This document shows, one piece after another, positions 1 to 5,498 of a stretch of 5,498 nt of DNA. A program made the translations under genes and the position numbers. The notes under the pieces were generated by a model that was not told the DNA's origin, made no database searches, and was given only the letters and a program-made list of their open reading frames with translations. This stretch comes from Clostridia bacterium (GTDB taxonomy: Bacteria > Bacillota > Clostridia > Christensenellales > Aristaeellaceae), in assembly GCA_017469605.1 (NCBI GenBank), contig JAFUGB010000414.1, forward strand, positions 1 through 5,498. The letters run 5' to 3'. How positions within the stretch are numbered: position 1 is the first letter of the stretch; each line of letters starts with the position of its first letter.

Positions 1-67
1 CCCGCAGCGCGGCGGTGTTTTATGGTGATTGGCGTTAAAAAATGCAAGGGTATTTTCCCCGGAGCGA
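1..67 (-). terminator. Operon 3' flank with weak terminator-like structure
   Basis: After the peptidase TAA the minus strand carries GAGC-N7-GCTC around the stop codon (76-62), then a short GGGG/CCCT stem with loop AAAATA (60-48 region), then TTGCATTTTTT ending in six T (42-37). The stems are only 4 bp, so a functional intrinsic terminator is uncertain. A second GC-rich stem CCGC-GCT-GCGG (12-2) runs into the window edge. No gene is visible in this stretch. Confidence 0.25.
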
Positions 68-1453
68 TTATTGCTCGTTTAACCGATGTACATATTCCGC
101 ATATATCAAGCCACATTCCATCTGCACCTTGACCAGCTTGGAGATAGGAACGGCTTCATAATGCACAGCCTCTTCCAGGGCAGCCAGGTTCTCACACTCC
201 CGCGCGTACAGCTGATCCCGTACCTCTTGCAAGATTTTCCGGCCTTCCGGGCTCAGATCATCCCTGGCCAGCTCTTCTTCGCAGCCCCGGCGCACCAGAA
301 CGATATTCAGGTTTGCATAGAAGCGAGTGGAATACCGATTGTCAAACAATTGACATACGGTCGCCCTTTCTGTCTGATCCAGCGACTGCGCCCATTTTTG
401 CTTGGCCTTCAGGCTGTTCTCCATACTGCGGCGTTCCCTTGCCGCCAGATAATACTGGTTCTCAGGGCGCATATAGGAGGCAACCCGATCAAACAGCGGG
501 CTCCAGAATCTGAAATCCTTCAAGGCGATATCACAGGATTCCAGTATCGCCTGTGCCCGCGGGATATCCGTCACGGACATGTCAAAGACCCGTGGGTCGA
601 TATAGTACGGCATCTCGGTCACGATGATGCGTGCATCCCCGCCATCCCGATTCGCATATTCGATGCAGCAGGCTCCGCCTGACATCATCGTTTCCGTCAG
701 CTTGTCGGGCATGAATTGCTCCATATAATCATAATTATCCTTCATGCCGACCATCTGATAGATTGCTTCAAAATAATTCTTACAATAGGGCATCTCGGCC
801 TCACCCAAATTCAACCCGATCTGATACTTAGCGGGCACATCATGCAGCCTTTGGAAAAGCTCCTGGGTGCCGTCCGAGATATACCAGTACACCCCGCCAA
901 AGCCGCAGTTATGCAGGGAATAAATAAACTTGGGATGAATTTCATCCACCAAGCGCATCAGGCATTGCGTTTCCGGGGTAGGCCGGTTGAAATGATACCG
1001 CTTGTAATCCACCGGGAAAGACCACTCCACCTGCTGGTCAAAGGCAGGGCGGAAAAAATGATGCTGATAATTGGTAATGGTGAACGGGCCCTTGAGCCAG
1101 CCCTCATTCTTCGTCAGTCCGTCCACGTCGCAGGATTTGATGATATACCACGTATAATCCATTTCCTCGAGCAGTTGTTTATCGGTGGCCAGGATTTCCG
1201 TGAGCGCGTCCAGCATCATAGTGCCGATGGGCTCATTTGGATGGGGCGTGCCGTATAGCAGGGCGTTTTGACTGCCGGAGCCGATCTTCAAGCAATAGAT
1301 CGGACGCCCCTCCTTGCTTTTCCCCGCTTCTGTAATTTCCACCACATCCGGGTGCTTTCGCGCCAACTGGAAGGAGCGCTCGTTCATCTCCTCCACCGTA
1401 TAAAACACAGGATAATCGGGCACTTGATTCAGAACCCTTTCCAGATCGATCAT
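68..1453 (-). CDS. M14-family zinc carboxypeptidase, cytoplasmic
   Basis: A 461-residue metallopeptidase predicted to remove C-terminal residues from peptides. The zinc-binding HxxE motif is H71-P-N-E74 in YGTPHPNEPIG, and the third ligand is H181 in YSLHN. CDVDGLTKNEGW (108-119) matches the usual NPDG region, HFNRPTPET (154-162) matches the NR substrate-binding segment, and E280 in IIVTEMPYY is the likely catalytic glutamate. The N-terminal 60 residues (TVEEMNERSFQLARKHPDV, then EGRPIYCLKIG) are typical of M14 enzymes. Residues about 300-461 form a charged, probably helical tail that I cannot assign. No signal peptide or membrane segment is visible, so it should act in the cytoplasm. The start at 1453 has AGGAGG 9 nt upstream. 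The frame stays open to 1795 inside dppF, but that extension has no family resemblance. Its place in the operon suggests it processes imported peptides; relation to murein-peptide (gamma-D-Glu-Dap) peptidases of M14 is possible but unproven. Confidence 0.9.
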   Translation of the reverse strand: MIDLERVLNQVPDYPVFYTVEEMNERSFQLARKHPDVVEITEAGKSKEGRPIYCLKIGSGSQNALLYGTPHPNEPIGTMMLDALTEILATDKQLLEEMDYTWYIIKSCDVDGLTKNEGWLKGPFTITNYQHHFFRPAFDQQVEWSFPVDYKRYHFNRPTPETQCLMRLVDEIHPKFIYSLHNCGFGGVYWYISDGTQELFQRLHDVPAKYQIGLNLGEAEMPYCKNYFEAIYQMVGMKDNYDYMEQFMPDKLTETMMSGGACCIEYANRDGGDARIIVTEMPYYIDPRVFDMSVTDIPRAQAILESCDIALKDFRFWSPLFDRVASYMRPENQYYLAARERRSMENSLKAKQKWAQSLDQTERATVCQLFDNRYSTRFYANLNIVLVRRGCEEELARDDLSPEGRKILQEVRDQLYARECENLAALEEAVHYEAVPISKLVKVQMECGLIYAEYVHRLNEQ

Positions 1454-1454
1454 A

Positions 1455-2450
1455 TCAGCTTTCCTCCTTTTGACACATATGACAGGCAACGATCCGTCCG
1501 TCCTCCAAGGTTTGGGGCTCCGGATAACGCTGTCGGCAGAGATCAGTCGCATGTGGGCAACGATTCGCAAAATAGCACCCCGGGCCAGGCTGAATGGGAG
1601 AAGGCGCTTCCCCCTCGATGCGAATCTTTGTGACAGGGGTATCAATATCGATGGTAGCACAGTTGGAAACCAACGCCTGGGTATAGGGATGCTTGGGATC
1701 GCGTATGCAGGCGTCAGTCTCCCCCATCTCCACAATCCGCCCCAGATACATGACTGCCGTTCTCTGCGCAGCGTAGCGAATGACTGCAATATCATGACTG
1801 ATAAATAAAATAGAGGTGCCGTATTTTTGCGACAGTGCTATGAGCATATTGATGATATCCGCCCGAACAGAGACATCCAGCATCGACACCGGCTCATCCA
1901 CCACTAAGAATAAAGGCTGAACAACCATCGCGCGCAGAATCGAGATGCGCTGCAGCTGCCCGCCGGATAGCTCATGGGGATACCGCCCCATAAAGTCCTC
2001 CGCTGGTGAAAGGCCGCCGTCCTCCAGCATCGTCAGCACTCGATTGCGCTGCTCCTCCCGGCTGGTGCCGAGCCGCTGGATTTCCAAGGGACGCAGCATG
2101 ATTTGCTCAATCGTCTCCGTTGGCAGGAAGGTATCGAACGGGTTTTGAAACACCATCTGAACCATACGGTGATAAGCCTTCGGGTCCTCCCTGATCAATT
2201 GTTGAACGGAGACTCCGTCAATCAGCACATCCCCTTCCGTGGGCTTTTCCAGGCTGACCAGCAAGCGGCCGAGGGTGGATTTTCCGCACCCACTTTCCCC
2301 GATGATGCCGAATATTTCCCCCCTCTGCACGGTAAAGCTGACCCCGCCGACGGCTTCGACATACTTTTTCTTCCGGAACAGCCCCCGCGTGCCGCGTGCC
2401 TGATAAAACTTTTTCAGTCCATTCACTTGGATAAAGGGCGGCTGGCTCAT
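1455..2450 (-). CDS. dppF: Peptide ABC transporter ATP-binding protein, DppF/OppF type
   Basis: Second ATPase subunit of the importer, 331 residues. Motifs: Walker A GESGCGKST (51-59), Q-loop Q102 in MVFQNPF, signature LSGGQLQR (161-168), Walker B FLVVDE (D185, E186), D-loop MLDVS (190-194) and switch histidine H219 in ISHD. The insert GLFRKKKYVEAV (23-34), between the first strand and Walker A, is typical of the OppF/DppF branch and separates it from DppD. The C-terminal oligo_HPY extension begins at KHPYTQAL (253-260) and has cysteines C292, C298, C305 and C323, spaced as in the DppD-like partner. Start ATG overlaps the dppD stop by 4 nt (ATGA), with GGGAGG 9 nt upstream. It should form the ATPase heterodimer with the preceding gene product. 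The stop TGA is 1 nt before the peptidase ATG. Confidence 0.95.
   Translation of the reverse strand: MSQPPFIQVNGLKKFYQARGTRGLFRKKKYVEAVGGVSFTVQRGEIFGIIGESGCGKSTLGRLLVSLEKPTEGDVLIDGVSVQQLIREDPKAYHRMVQMVFQNPFDTFLPTETIEQIMLRPLEIQRLGTSREEQRNRVLTMLEDGGLSPAEDFMGRYPHELSGGQLQRISILRAMVVQPLFLVVDEPVSMLDVSVRADIINMLIALSQKYGTSILFISHDIAVIRYAAQRTAVMYLGRIVEMGETDACIRDPKHPYTQALVSNCATIDIDTPVTKIRIEGEAPSPIQPGPGCYFANRCPHATDLCRQRYPEPQTLEDGRIVACHMCQKEES
1463..1468 (-). promoter_or_regulatory. Ribosome binding site fixing the start of the M14 peptidase
   Basis: Minus strand AGGAGG followed by 9 nt and ATG at 1453. It lies inside the last codons of dppF and shows that the peptidase starts here rather than at the in-frame ATG at 1795. 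Confidence 0.88.
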
Positions 2451-3418
2451 ACGGATATACCTCCCAGCTTATGGCAAGCGGCGCCATGTATACCTTCTAA
2501 AGCCTGCATTTCAGGGCGGCTGGCTTTGCAGCCCTCATCAGCATAGGGGCAGCGGGGCGCAAAGATACAGCCTGGGCATTCCTGCGCCAAATCGGGCAGG
2601 GTACCCGGGATCGATTTCAAATCCGTCTTCGGGCCATAGAGCGAAGGAAAGGATTGGATCAGTCCGATGGTATAAGGATGGGCCGGCGCCTTCAGGATAT
2701 CCCGGACCGTGCCAAATTCCACCATTCTGCCGGCGTACAGCACCAGGATTTTTTTACAGGACCCCGCTACCACGGACAGGTCATGGGTGATCATCAGACG
2801 CGTGATGGCCTGTTTTTCCTCAATGGCCATCAACTCGTCCAGGATTTGCCCTTGAGTGACCACGTCCAAGGCGGTGGTCGCCTCATCCATGATCAGCAGC
2901 TGCGGGCTGAACATCAGGCTCAGCGCGATATTCAGGCGCTGCTGCATCCCGCCGGACAATTCAAACGGATACATGCGGTATATACGGTCGTTCAGGTTGA
3001 CCTTGGCAAAGAGAGAGCAGATCAGGTCGTGCATCTCCTTTTTATCGGGATGCGGCACATGCACCTTATATACATCCTCAAACTGCCGGCCAATGGTGTG
3101 AATTGGGCTCAGGCTGTTCATAGACTTTTGGAACACCACCGCAATTTCCTTCCAGCGAAGCTCCCTCAGCCGTTTTTCAGAGCAAGTCAGCAGATCATCC
3201 TCGCCGAACATGACCTGTCCTTGTACAGAAGCGGTGCGAGCAGGCAGCAGGCGCAAAAACGCATTGATCATGGTGGATTTGCCGGAGCCGCTTTCTCCAA
3301 TGATGCCCAGACTGTCCCCTGCCTGAATCGTAAAGGAAACATCGTCCACCGCCCGCACGTGCTTCTCGCCGCTCAGGTAGGTAACGCTGAGATTCCGAAC
3401 GCTCAGATCCTTCATCAT
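2447..3418 (-). CDS. dppD: Peptide ABC transporter ATP-binding protein, DppD/OppD type
   Basis: Cytoplasmic ATPase subunit driving peptide import, 323 residues. Visible motifs: Walker A GESGSGKST (41-49), Q-loop Q97 in VVFQ, signature LSGGMQQR (154-161), Walker B LLIMDE (D178, E179), D-loop ALDV (183-186) and switch histidine H212 in ITHD. All catalytic residues are present, so this site should be competent. The C-terminal oligopeptide-transporter extension (oligo_HPY) starts at AHPYT (246-250) and carries the cysteine pattern C284, C290, C297 and C315, with a further C281. The start is the first of two adjacent ATG codons (3418 or 3415). An open frame extends 39 codons further upstream into dppC, but AGGAGGTGA sits 5 nt before 3418 and homologues begin near here. 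Its TGA overlaps the ATG of dppF as ATGA. Confidence 0.95.
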   Translation of the reverse strand: MMKDLSVRNLSVTYLSGEKHVRAVDDVSFTIQAGDSLGIIGESGSGKSTMINAFLRLLPARTASVQGQVMFGEDDLLTCSEKRLRELRWKEIAVVFQKSMNSLSPIHTIGRQFEDVYKVHVPHPDKKEMHDLICSLFAKVNLNDRIYRMYPFELSGGMQQRLNIALSLMFSPQLLIMDEATTALDVVTQGQILDELMAIEEKQAITRLMITHDLSVVAGSCKKILVLYAGRMVEFGTVRDILKAPAHPYTIGLIQSFPSLYGPKTDLKSIPGTLPDLAQECPGCIFAPRCPYADEGCKASRPEMQALEGIHGAACHKLGGISV

Positions 3419-3423
3419 CGCGC

Positions 3424-3432
3424 TCACCTCCT
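3424..3432 (-). promoter_or_regulatory. Consensus ribosome binding site of dppD overlapping the dppC stop codon
   Basis: The minus strand reads AGGAGGTGA, a full match to the anti-Shine-Dalgarno complement, ending 5 nt before ATG at 3418. The last three bases are the TGA stop of dppC, so terminating ribosomes sit directly on the initiation site. This fixes the dppD start and rejects the longer in-frame extension inside dppC. Confidence 0.88.
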
Positions 3433-4275
3433 GCCCCTGCCCTTGGGATTCATGGCGTAATTCAAGCCGTCGCCGATCATATAAAAGACGATCACAACGA
3501 TCATGATCGCCGCGCCTGCAAACACCGATACCCACCAGCCGTTGACCAAGTAACTCTTCCCCTGCATGATCATCTGACCCCAGCTGACGATATTGGGATC
3601 ACCCAGCCCCAGAAAGCTCAGCGAGGCTTCGGTCAGGATGGCCTGCGCCACGTTCATGGTGGTATTGGCAATGATTGGATAGATACCGTTGGGAATGATA
3701 TAGTGAAACAAGATCCGCGCGCGTGATTCTCCCATCACGGCGGCGCTCTTTACATACGTGCGCTCCTTCAGGGAGAGCACCTGTGCGCGCATCATGCGGG
3801 CGTTGCTGGGCCAGGAGGTCAAGGCAATGATCAGCATCACGTTCATCATGCTGCTGCCGAACATAGCAACCACGATCAGAATCAGAAAAAACGAGGGAAT
3901 CATCAGGAATATGTTCATGATCTCGGTCAGCACCTTGTCCAGCTTCCCGCCAAAGTACCCCGCCGCTGCGCCCAGCAGCACGCCAATCAGGCCGGATAAT
4001 GCCGCCGCGATGATGCCGATTTTCAGGGAGGTCTGTCCCCCGAAAATCACCATGCTGAATACATCTTCGCCCATCTTGGTCGTGCCCAGCCAATGATCTC
4101 CGGTCATAGGAGGCACCAGCAGATCATCGCCCAGATAATAGGGGCTATAATGCGTGATCAGTGGGGCGCAGACGGCCGTCAGGATGATCAGGGCCAGCAG
4201 GATCAAACCGAATCTCAGCTTTGCGCTGATCCTGACATAGCTCCACAGGCTGGAAAAGAAACCCTTTTTCGTCAT
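3424..4275 (-). CDS. dppC: Dipeptide/oligopeptide ABC transporter permease, DppC/OppC type
   Basis: Second membrane subunit of the importer, 283 residues, usual length. An N-terminal OppC_N-like segment (about 10-55) holds the first membrane helix (22-41). The family motif DHWLGTTKMGEDVFSMVIFG (60-79) follows, matching the usual DHxLGTDxxGRDVxSRxxxG but with T-K-M-G-E for the common D-x-x-G-R. Hydrophobic segments lie near 85-106, 122-140, 143-156, 196-215 and 247-268. The EAA loop that contacts the ATPases is about 174-196 (SAAVMGESRARILFHYIIPN, G182, P195), and ASLSFLGLGDP (217-227) is a strong family signature. The C-terminus is short and basic (KGRGRR). Start ATG has GGGGAG 6 nt upstream. 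The gene lies 12 nt after dppB, and its TGA is embedded in the ribosome binding site of dppD. Expected to pair with the dppB product as a heterodimer. Confidence 0.94.
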   Translation of the reverse strand: MTKKGFFSSLWSYVRISAKLRFGLILLALIILTAVCAPLITHYSPYYLGDDLLVPPMTGDHWLGTTKMGEDVFSMVIFGGQTSLKIGIIAAALSGLIGVLLGAAAGYFGGKLDKVLTEIMNIFLMIPSFFLILIVVAMFGSSMMNVMLIIALTSWPSNARMMRAQVLSLKERTYVKSAAVMGESRARILFHYIIPNGIYPIIANTTMNVAQAILTEASLSFLGLGDPNIVSWGQMIMQGKSYLVNGWWVSVFAGAAIMIVVIVFYMIGDGLNYAMNPKGRGRR

Positions 4276-4287
4276 GCCGTTCTCCCC

Positions 4288-5253
4288 TTAATCATAATGG
4301 ATCCGGGGATCCAGCTTAGCGTAAATCAGATCCACCAGGATCATGCAAACGGCAACGGAAACAGCAATAAACAGATATACGCCCATGAGCACGTTATAAT
4401 CACGATTGCTGATTGCGTTATACATCATCACGCCCACCCCTGGCCAAGCGAACACCGTTTCGACCAACGTAGAGCCCGATACGATATACGCCACATTGAT
4501 ACCAAACAGCGTGACCACCGGCAGGATCGCGTTTTTTAAAACATACTTCCGGAATATCTTCCGTTCACTCATACCGGTAATGCGGAAGGTCGTGATATAA
4601 TCATCCGACAGCACTTGAATCACAGAGGACTTGGTAATACGAAAATATGCCGGAATCTGCACCAGCGTCAGCGTAGTGACCGGCAGTGCCAAATGGCAGA
4701 TCACATCCCATGTGCGCACCCAGCCGGTCCCAGACAGGCGGAGGTTGCGCATGCCCTGCGTCGGGAACCACTTGAGCCGGGAAGCAAAGATGATGATCAA
4801 CATCATACCCAGCCAAAAGGAGGGCATGGAATTACATACGTACGCCCCCGCGGAAAGGGCCCTATCCCGCAGGCCCCCCTGCTTGCGCCCAGCCAGCAGG
4901 CCCAATGCAACGCCCAGCACAAAGGAAAGCACAGCGCTGGTCCCGGAAAGGAGCAGGGAATTCCCAAACCTTTCTCCAATCAGCACAGTGACCTCTTTAT
5001 TGGAATAATAAGAAGCGCCCAAATCCCCTTGAAACAGCTTCTTCACATAGGTCCAGAATTGCACGGGGATCGGCTTATCCAAATCATATTTGGCGGTGAT
5101 GGCCGCTTTGTATTCCTCGCTGGGGTTGTCAAAGCCCGCCATAATGGTGGCAGGGTCGCCAGGCGCCAGGCGCACGATCGCGAAATTCAGCGCGATAACC
5201 ACCAATACAACAAAAAAAGCAGTCAACACACGTTTCAAAAAATACTTGGCCAA
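4288..5253 (-). CDS. dppB: Dipeptide/oligopeptide ABC transporter permease, DppB/OppB type
   Basis: One of two inner-membrane subunits forming the peptide path of a Dpp/Opp-type importer. From a TTG start it has 321 residues, normal for the family. Residue 1-8 KYFLKRV-type start, a first membrane segment at about 9-28, then the family motif RLAPGDPA (28-35) and the external stretch YDLDKPIPVQFWTYV (56-70). Further hydrophobic segments lie near 98-121, 135-158, 186-204, 243-262 and 290-311. The EAA loop that docks on the ATPases is at about 218-246 (DYITTFRITGMSERKIF... ILP, with G227 and P245), and FAWPGVG is at 268-274. The TTG at 5253 is preferred over the in-frame ATG at 5274: GGGAGG lies 5 nt before the TTG, nothing SD-like precedes the ATG, and homologues usually begin M-x-K/R-Y-hydrophobic. 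First gene of the operon; its TAA is 12 nt before dppC. Substrate class is family knowledge; other PepT-family substrates such as nickel chelates are possible. Confidence 0.93.
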   Translation of the reverse strand: MAKYFLKRVLTAFFVVLVVIALNFAIVRLAPGDPATIMAGFDNPSEEYKAAITAKYDLDKPIPVQFWTYVKKLFQGDLGASYYSNKEVTVLIGERFGNSLLLSGTSAVLSFVLGVALGLLAGRKQGGLRDRALSAGAYVCNSMPSFWLGMMLIIIFASRLKWFPTQGMRNLRLSGTGWVRTWDVICHLALPVTTLTLVQIPAYFRITKSSVIQVLSDDYITTFRITGMSERKIFRKYVLKNAILPVVTLFGINVAYIVSGSTLVETVFAWPGVGVMMYNAISNRDYNVLMGVYLFIAVSVAVCMILVDLIYAKLDPRIHYD

Positions 5254-5256
5254 AGG

Positions 5257-5264
5257 TTCCTCCC
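5257..5264 (-). promoter_or_regulatory. Ribosome binding site that selects a TTG start for dppB
   Basis: The minus strand reads GGGAGGAACCT followed by TTG at 5253-5251. The GGAGG core ends 5 nt before TTG. For the alternative ATG at 5274 this same purine tract would lie inside the coding region, and the bases directly before that ATG (CTGCTCC) do not pair with the 16S rRNA tail. Confidence 0.75.
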
Positions 5265-5298
5265 GATCAAGCATGGAGCAGCATTTTGACAGAAAGAG

Positions 5299-5319
5299 GA
5301 GGCCAGCCCCGCCAGCCTC
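5299..5319 (-). terminator. GC-rich stem-loop upstream of dppB; weak terminator or attenuator candidate
   Basis: On the minus strand GAGGCTGG pairs with CTGGCCTC's complementary half to give an 8-bp stem (two G-U pairs) around a CGGGG loop, followed by CTCTTTCTGT. The U-tract is poor, so intrinsic termination would be weak. It could end transcription arriving from beyond the right edge, act as an attenuator for the operon, or be a leader structure. It overlaps the expected transcription start of the candidate promoter, so both readings cannot be fully right. Confidence 0.3.
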
Positions 5320-5350
5320 ATAATCGTCTGGACAACCAGCGTCCTGTCAA
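5320..5350 (-). promoter_or_regulatory. Candidate sigma-70/SigA promoter of the operon
   Basis: On the minus strand TTGACA (5350-5345) is a perfect -35 box. The best -10 candidate is GATTAT (5325-5320), 4 of 6 matches, but the spacer is 19 bp, longer than ideal. The spacer contains GGAC-N7-GTCC (5344-5330), a short inverted repeat that touches the -35 box and could be an operator or chance. A start near 5313 would give a leader of about 60 nt before the TTG of dppB. Support is pattern only. Confidence 0.4.
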
Positions 5351-5353
5351 CCG

Positions 5354-5498
5354 TTAAGGAAACGCTGATTTAATGAGGTGGCCAGATGGTGCATGGATCA
5401 TTTGGTCTGATAAAGCCGAATGAAGGGAGGCGTAGCAGAGCTACGTTGACCGAAATGAGGCAAAATCAGTCCGAATGAGGCATGTGCCAGGTGCGTCG
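5354..5498. mobile_element. Possible end of a MITE-like non-coding element, cut by the window edge
   Basis: TTAA at 5354-5357 is followed by GGAAACGCTGATTTAAT (5358-5374), which has the look of an insertion-element terminal repeat next to a TTAA target. Inside lies the 103-nt hairpin, and the word CTGATTT recurs in inverted form as AAAATCAG at 5462-5469. There is no transposase reading frame here. The matching right terminus, expected to contain the complement ATTAAATCAGCGTTTCC, is not in the window, so the element's length and any target duplication cannot be seen. The element-family assignment is inference. Confidence 0.35.
5387..5489. repeat. 103-nt imperfect inverted repeat (long hairpin)
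   Basis: Two 50-nt arms flank a 3-nt centre (5437-5439). The innermost 6 bp are perfect (CGTAGC-AGA-GCTACG, 5431-5445). The outer arms pair well when read end to end without gaps: positions 1-9 and 12-19 of the left arm (allowing G-U) and 21-25 (CTGAT) pair with the right arm, with internal loops between. The arms also contain related short words: CCGAATGAAG at 5416, CCGAAATGAGG at 5450 and CCGAATGAGG at 5471. No coding frame fits. It is best read as part of a dispersed, structured non-coding repeat; a small RNA is an alternative. Confidence 0.6.

Noticed and set aside
86..1258. Plus-strand open frames opposite the peptidase (86-682 and 716-1258)
   Set aside because: Both are antisense to a gene with complete zinc-peptidase motifs and show no domain or initiation signals of their own.
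1454..1795. In-frame upstream extension of the M14 peptidase by 114 codons, giving a 575-residue protein overlapping dppF
   Set aside because: The extension has no M14 resemblance, overlaps well-conserved dppF coding sequence, and a strong AGGAGG precedes the internal ATG at 1453.
2654..3460. 268-codon plus-strand open frame opposite dppD
   Set aside because: It is fully antisense to a gene with every ABC ATPase motif. The protein is histidine/glutamine-rich with no recognisable domain, as expected of a shadow frame.
3419..3535. 39-codon N-terminal extension of dppD inside dppC
   Set aside because: It overlaps the conserved end of dppC in another frame. AGGAGGTGA directly before 3418 marks the start, and the extension is arginine-rich with no homology to the ABC fold.
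5267..5284. Five-codon upstream mini-ORF (MLLHA, then TGA) ending just before the dppB ribosome binding site
   Set aside because: No ribosome binding site precedes its ATG, and such short frames are common by chance. There is no run of regulatory codons to suggest a leader peptide.
4615..5289. 224-codon plus-strand open frame opposite dppB
   Set aside because: Antisense shadow of a clear permease gene; the translated product is low-complexity-like and has no recognisable domain or good ribosome binding site.
5275..5498. CRISPR, tRNA, riboswitch or attachment site in the upstream region
   Set aside because: The short repeated CCGAA(A)TGARG words are not evenly spaced and lie inside the hairpin arms. 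No cloverleaf, no known riboswitch core and no tRNA 3' end could be seen.

Overview
The window holds one compact minus-strand operon of five genes plus about 224 bp of upstream intergenic DNA. Reading right to left, the genes are two membrane permeases (dppB-like, dppC-like), two ABC ATPases (dppD-like, dppF-like) and a cytoplasmic M14-family zinc carboxypeptidase. The junctions are very tight: 12 nt between dppB and dppC, 5 nt between dppC and dppD, a 4-nt ATGA overlap between dppD and dppF, and 1 nt between dppF and the peptidase. Transcription and translation of all five are therefore very probably coupled.

The four transporter proteins make a complete membrane and ATPase core of a dipeptide/oligopeptide (PepT/Opp/Dpp/Nik-type) importer. 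No solute-binding protein gene lies in the window, so it must be encoded just outside or elsewhere. The peptidase at the end of the operon has no signal peptide. The simplest reading is that peptides brought in by the transporter are trimmed by this enzyme in the cytoplasm. The precise substrate (dietary peptides, murein peptides or others) cannot be read from the sequence.

Strong AGGAGG-type ribosome binding sites before nearly every gene, a probable TTG start, base composition near 50% G+C and the protein style suggest a Firmicute, most likely a gut-type Clostridia (Oscillospirales/Eubacteriales). This is an inference without a database search.

The only non-routine stretch is 5275-5498. 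It has a perfect TTGACA -35 box, a small GC-rich stem-loop next to the operon start, and to the right of these a terminal-repeat-like sequence and a 103-nt imperfect hairpin with a perfect central stem. Together these look like one end of a small non-coding mobile repeat (MITE-like) or another dispersed structured repeat, cut by the window edge. Positions 1-67, after the last stop codon, are non-coding and hold only weak terminator-like structure. Apart from the intergenic repeat I see no evidence of a previously undescribed system; the coding part is an ordinary, well-formed peptide-uptake operon.
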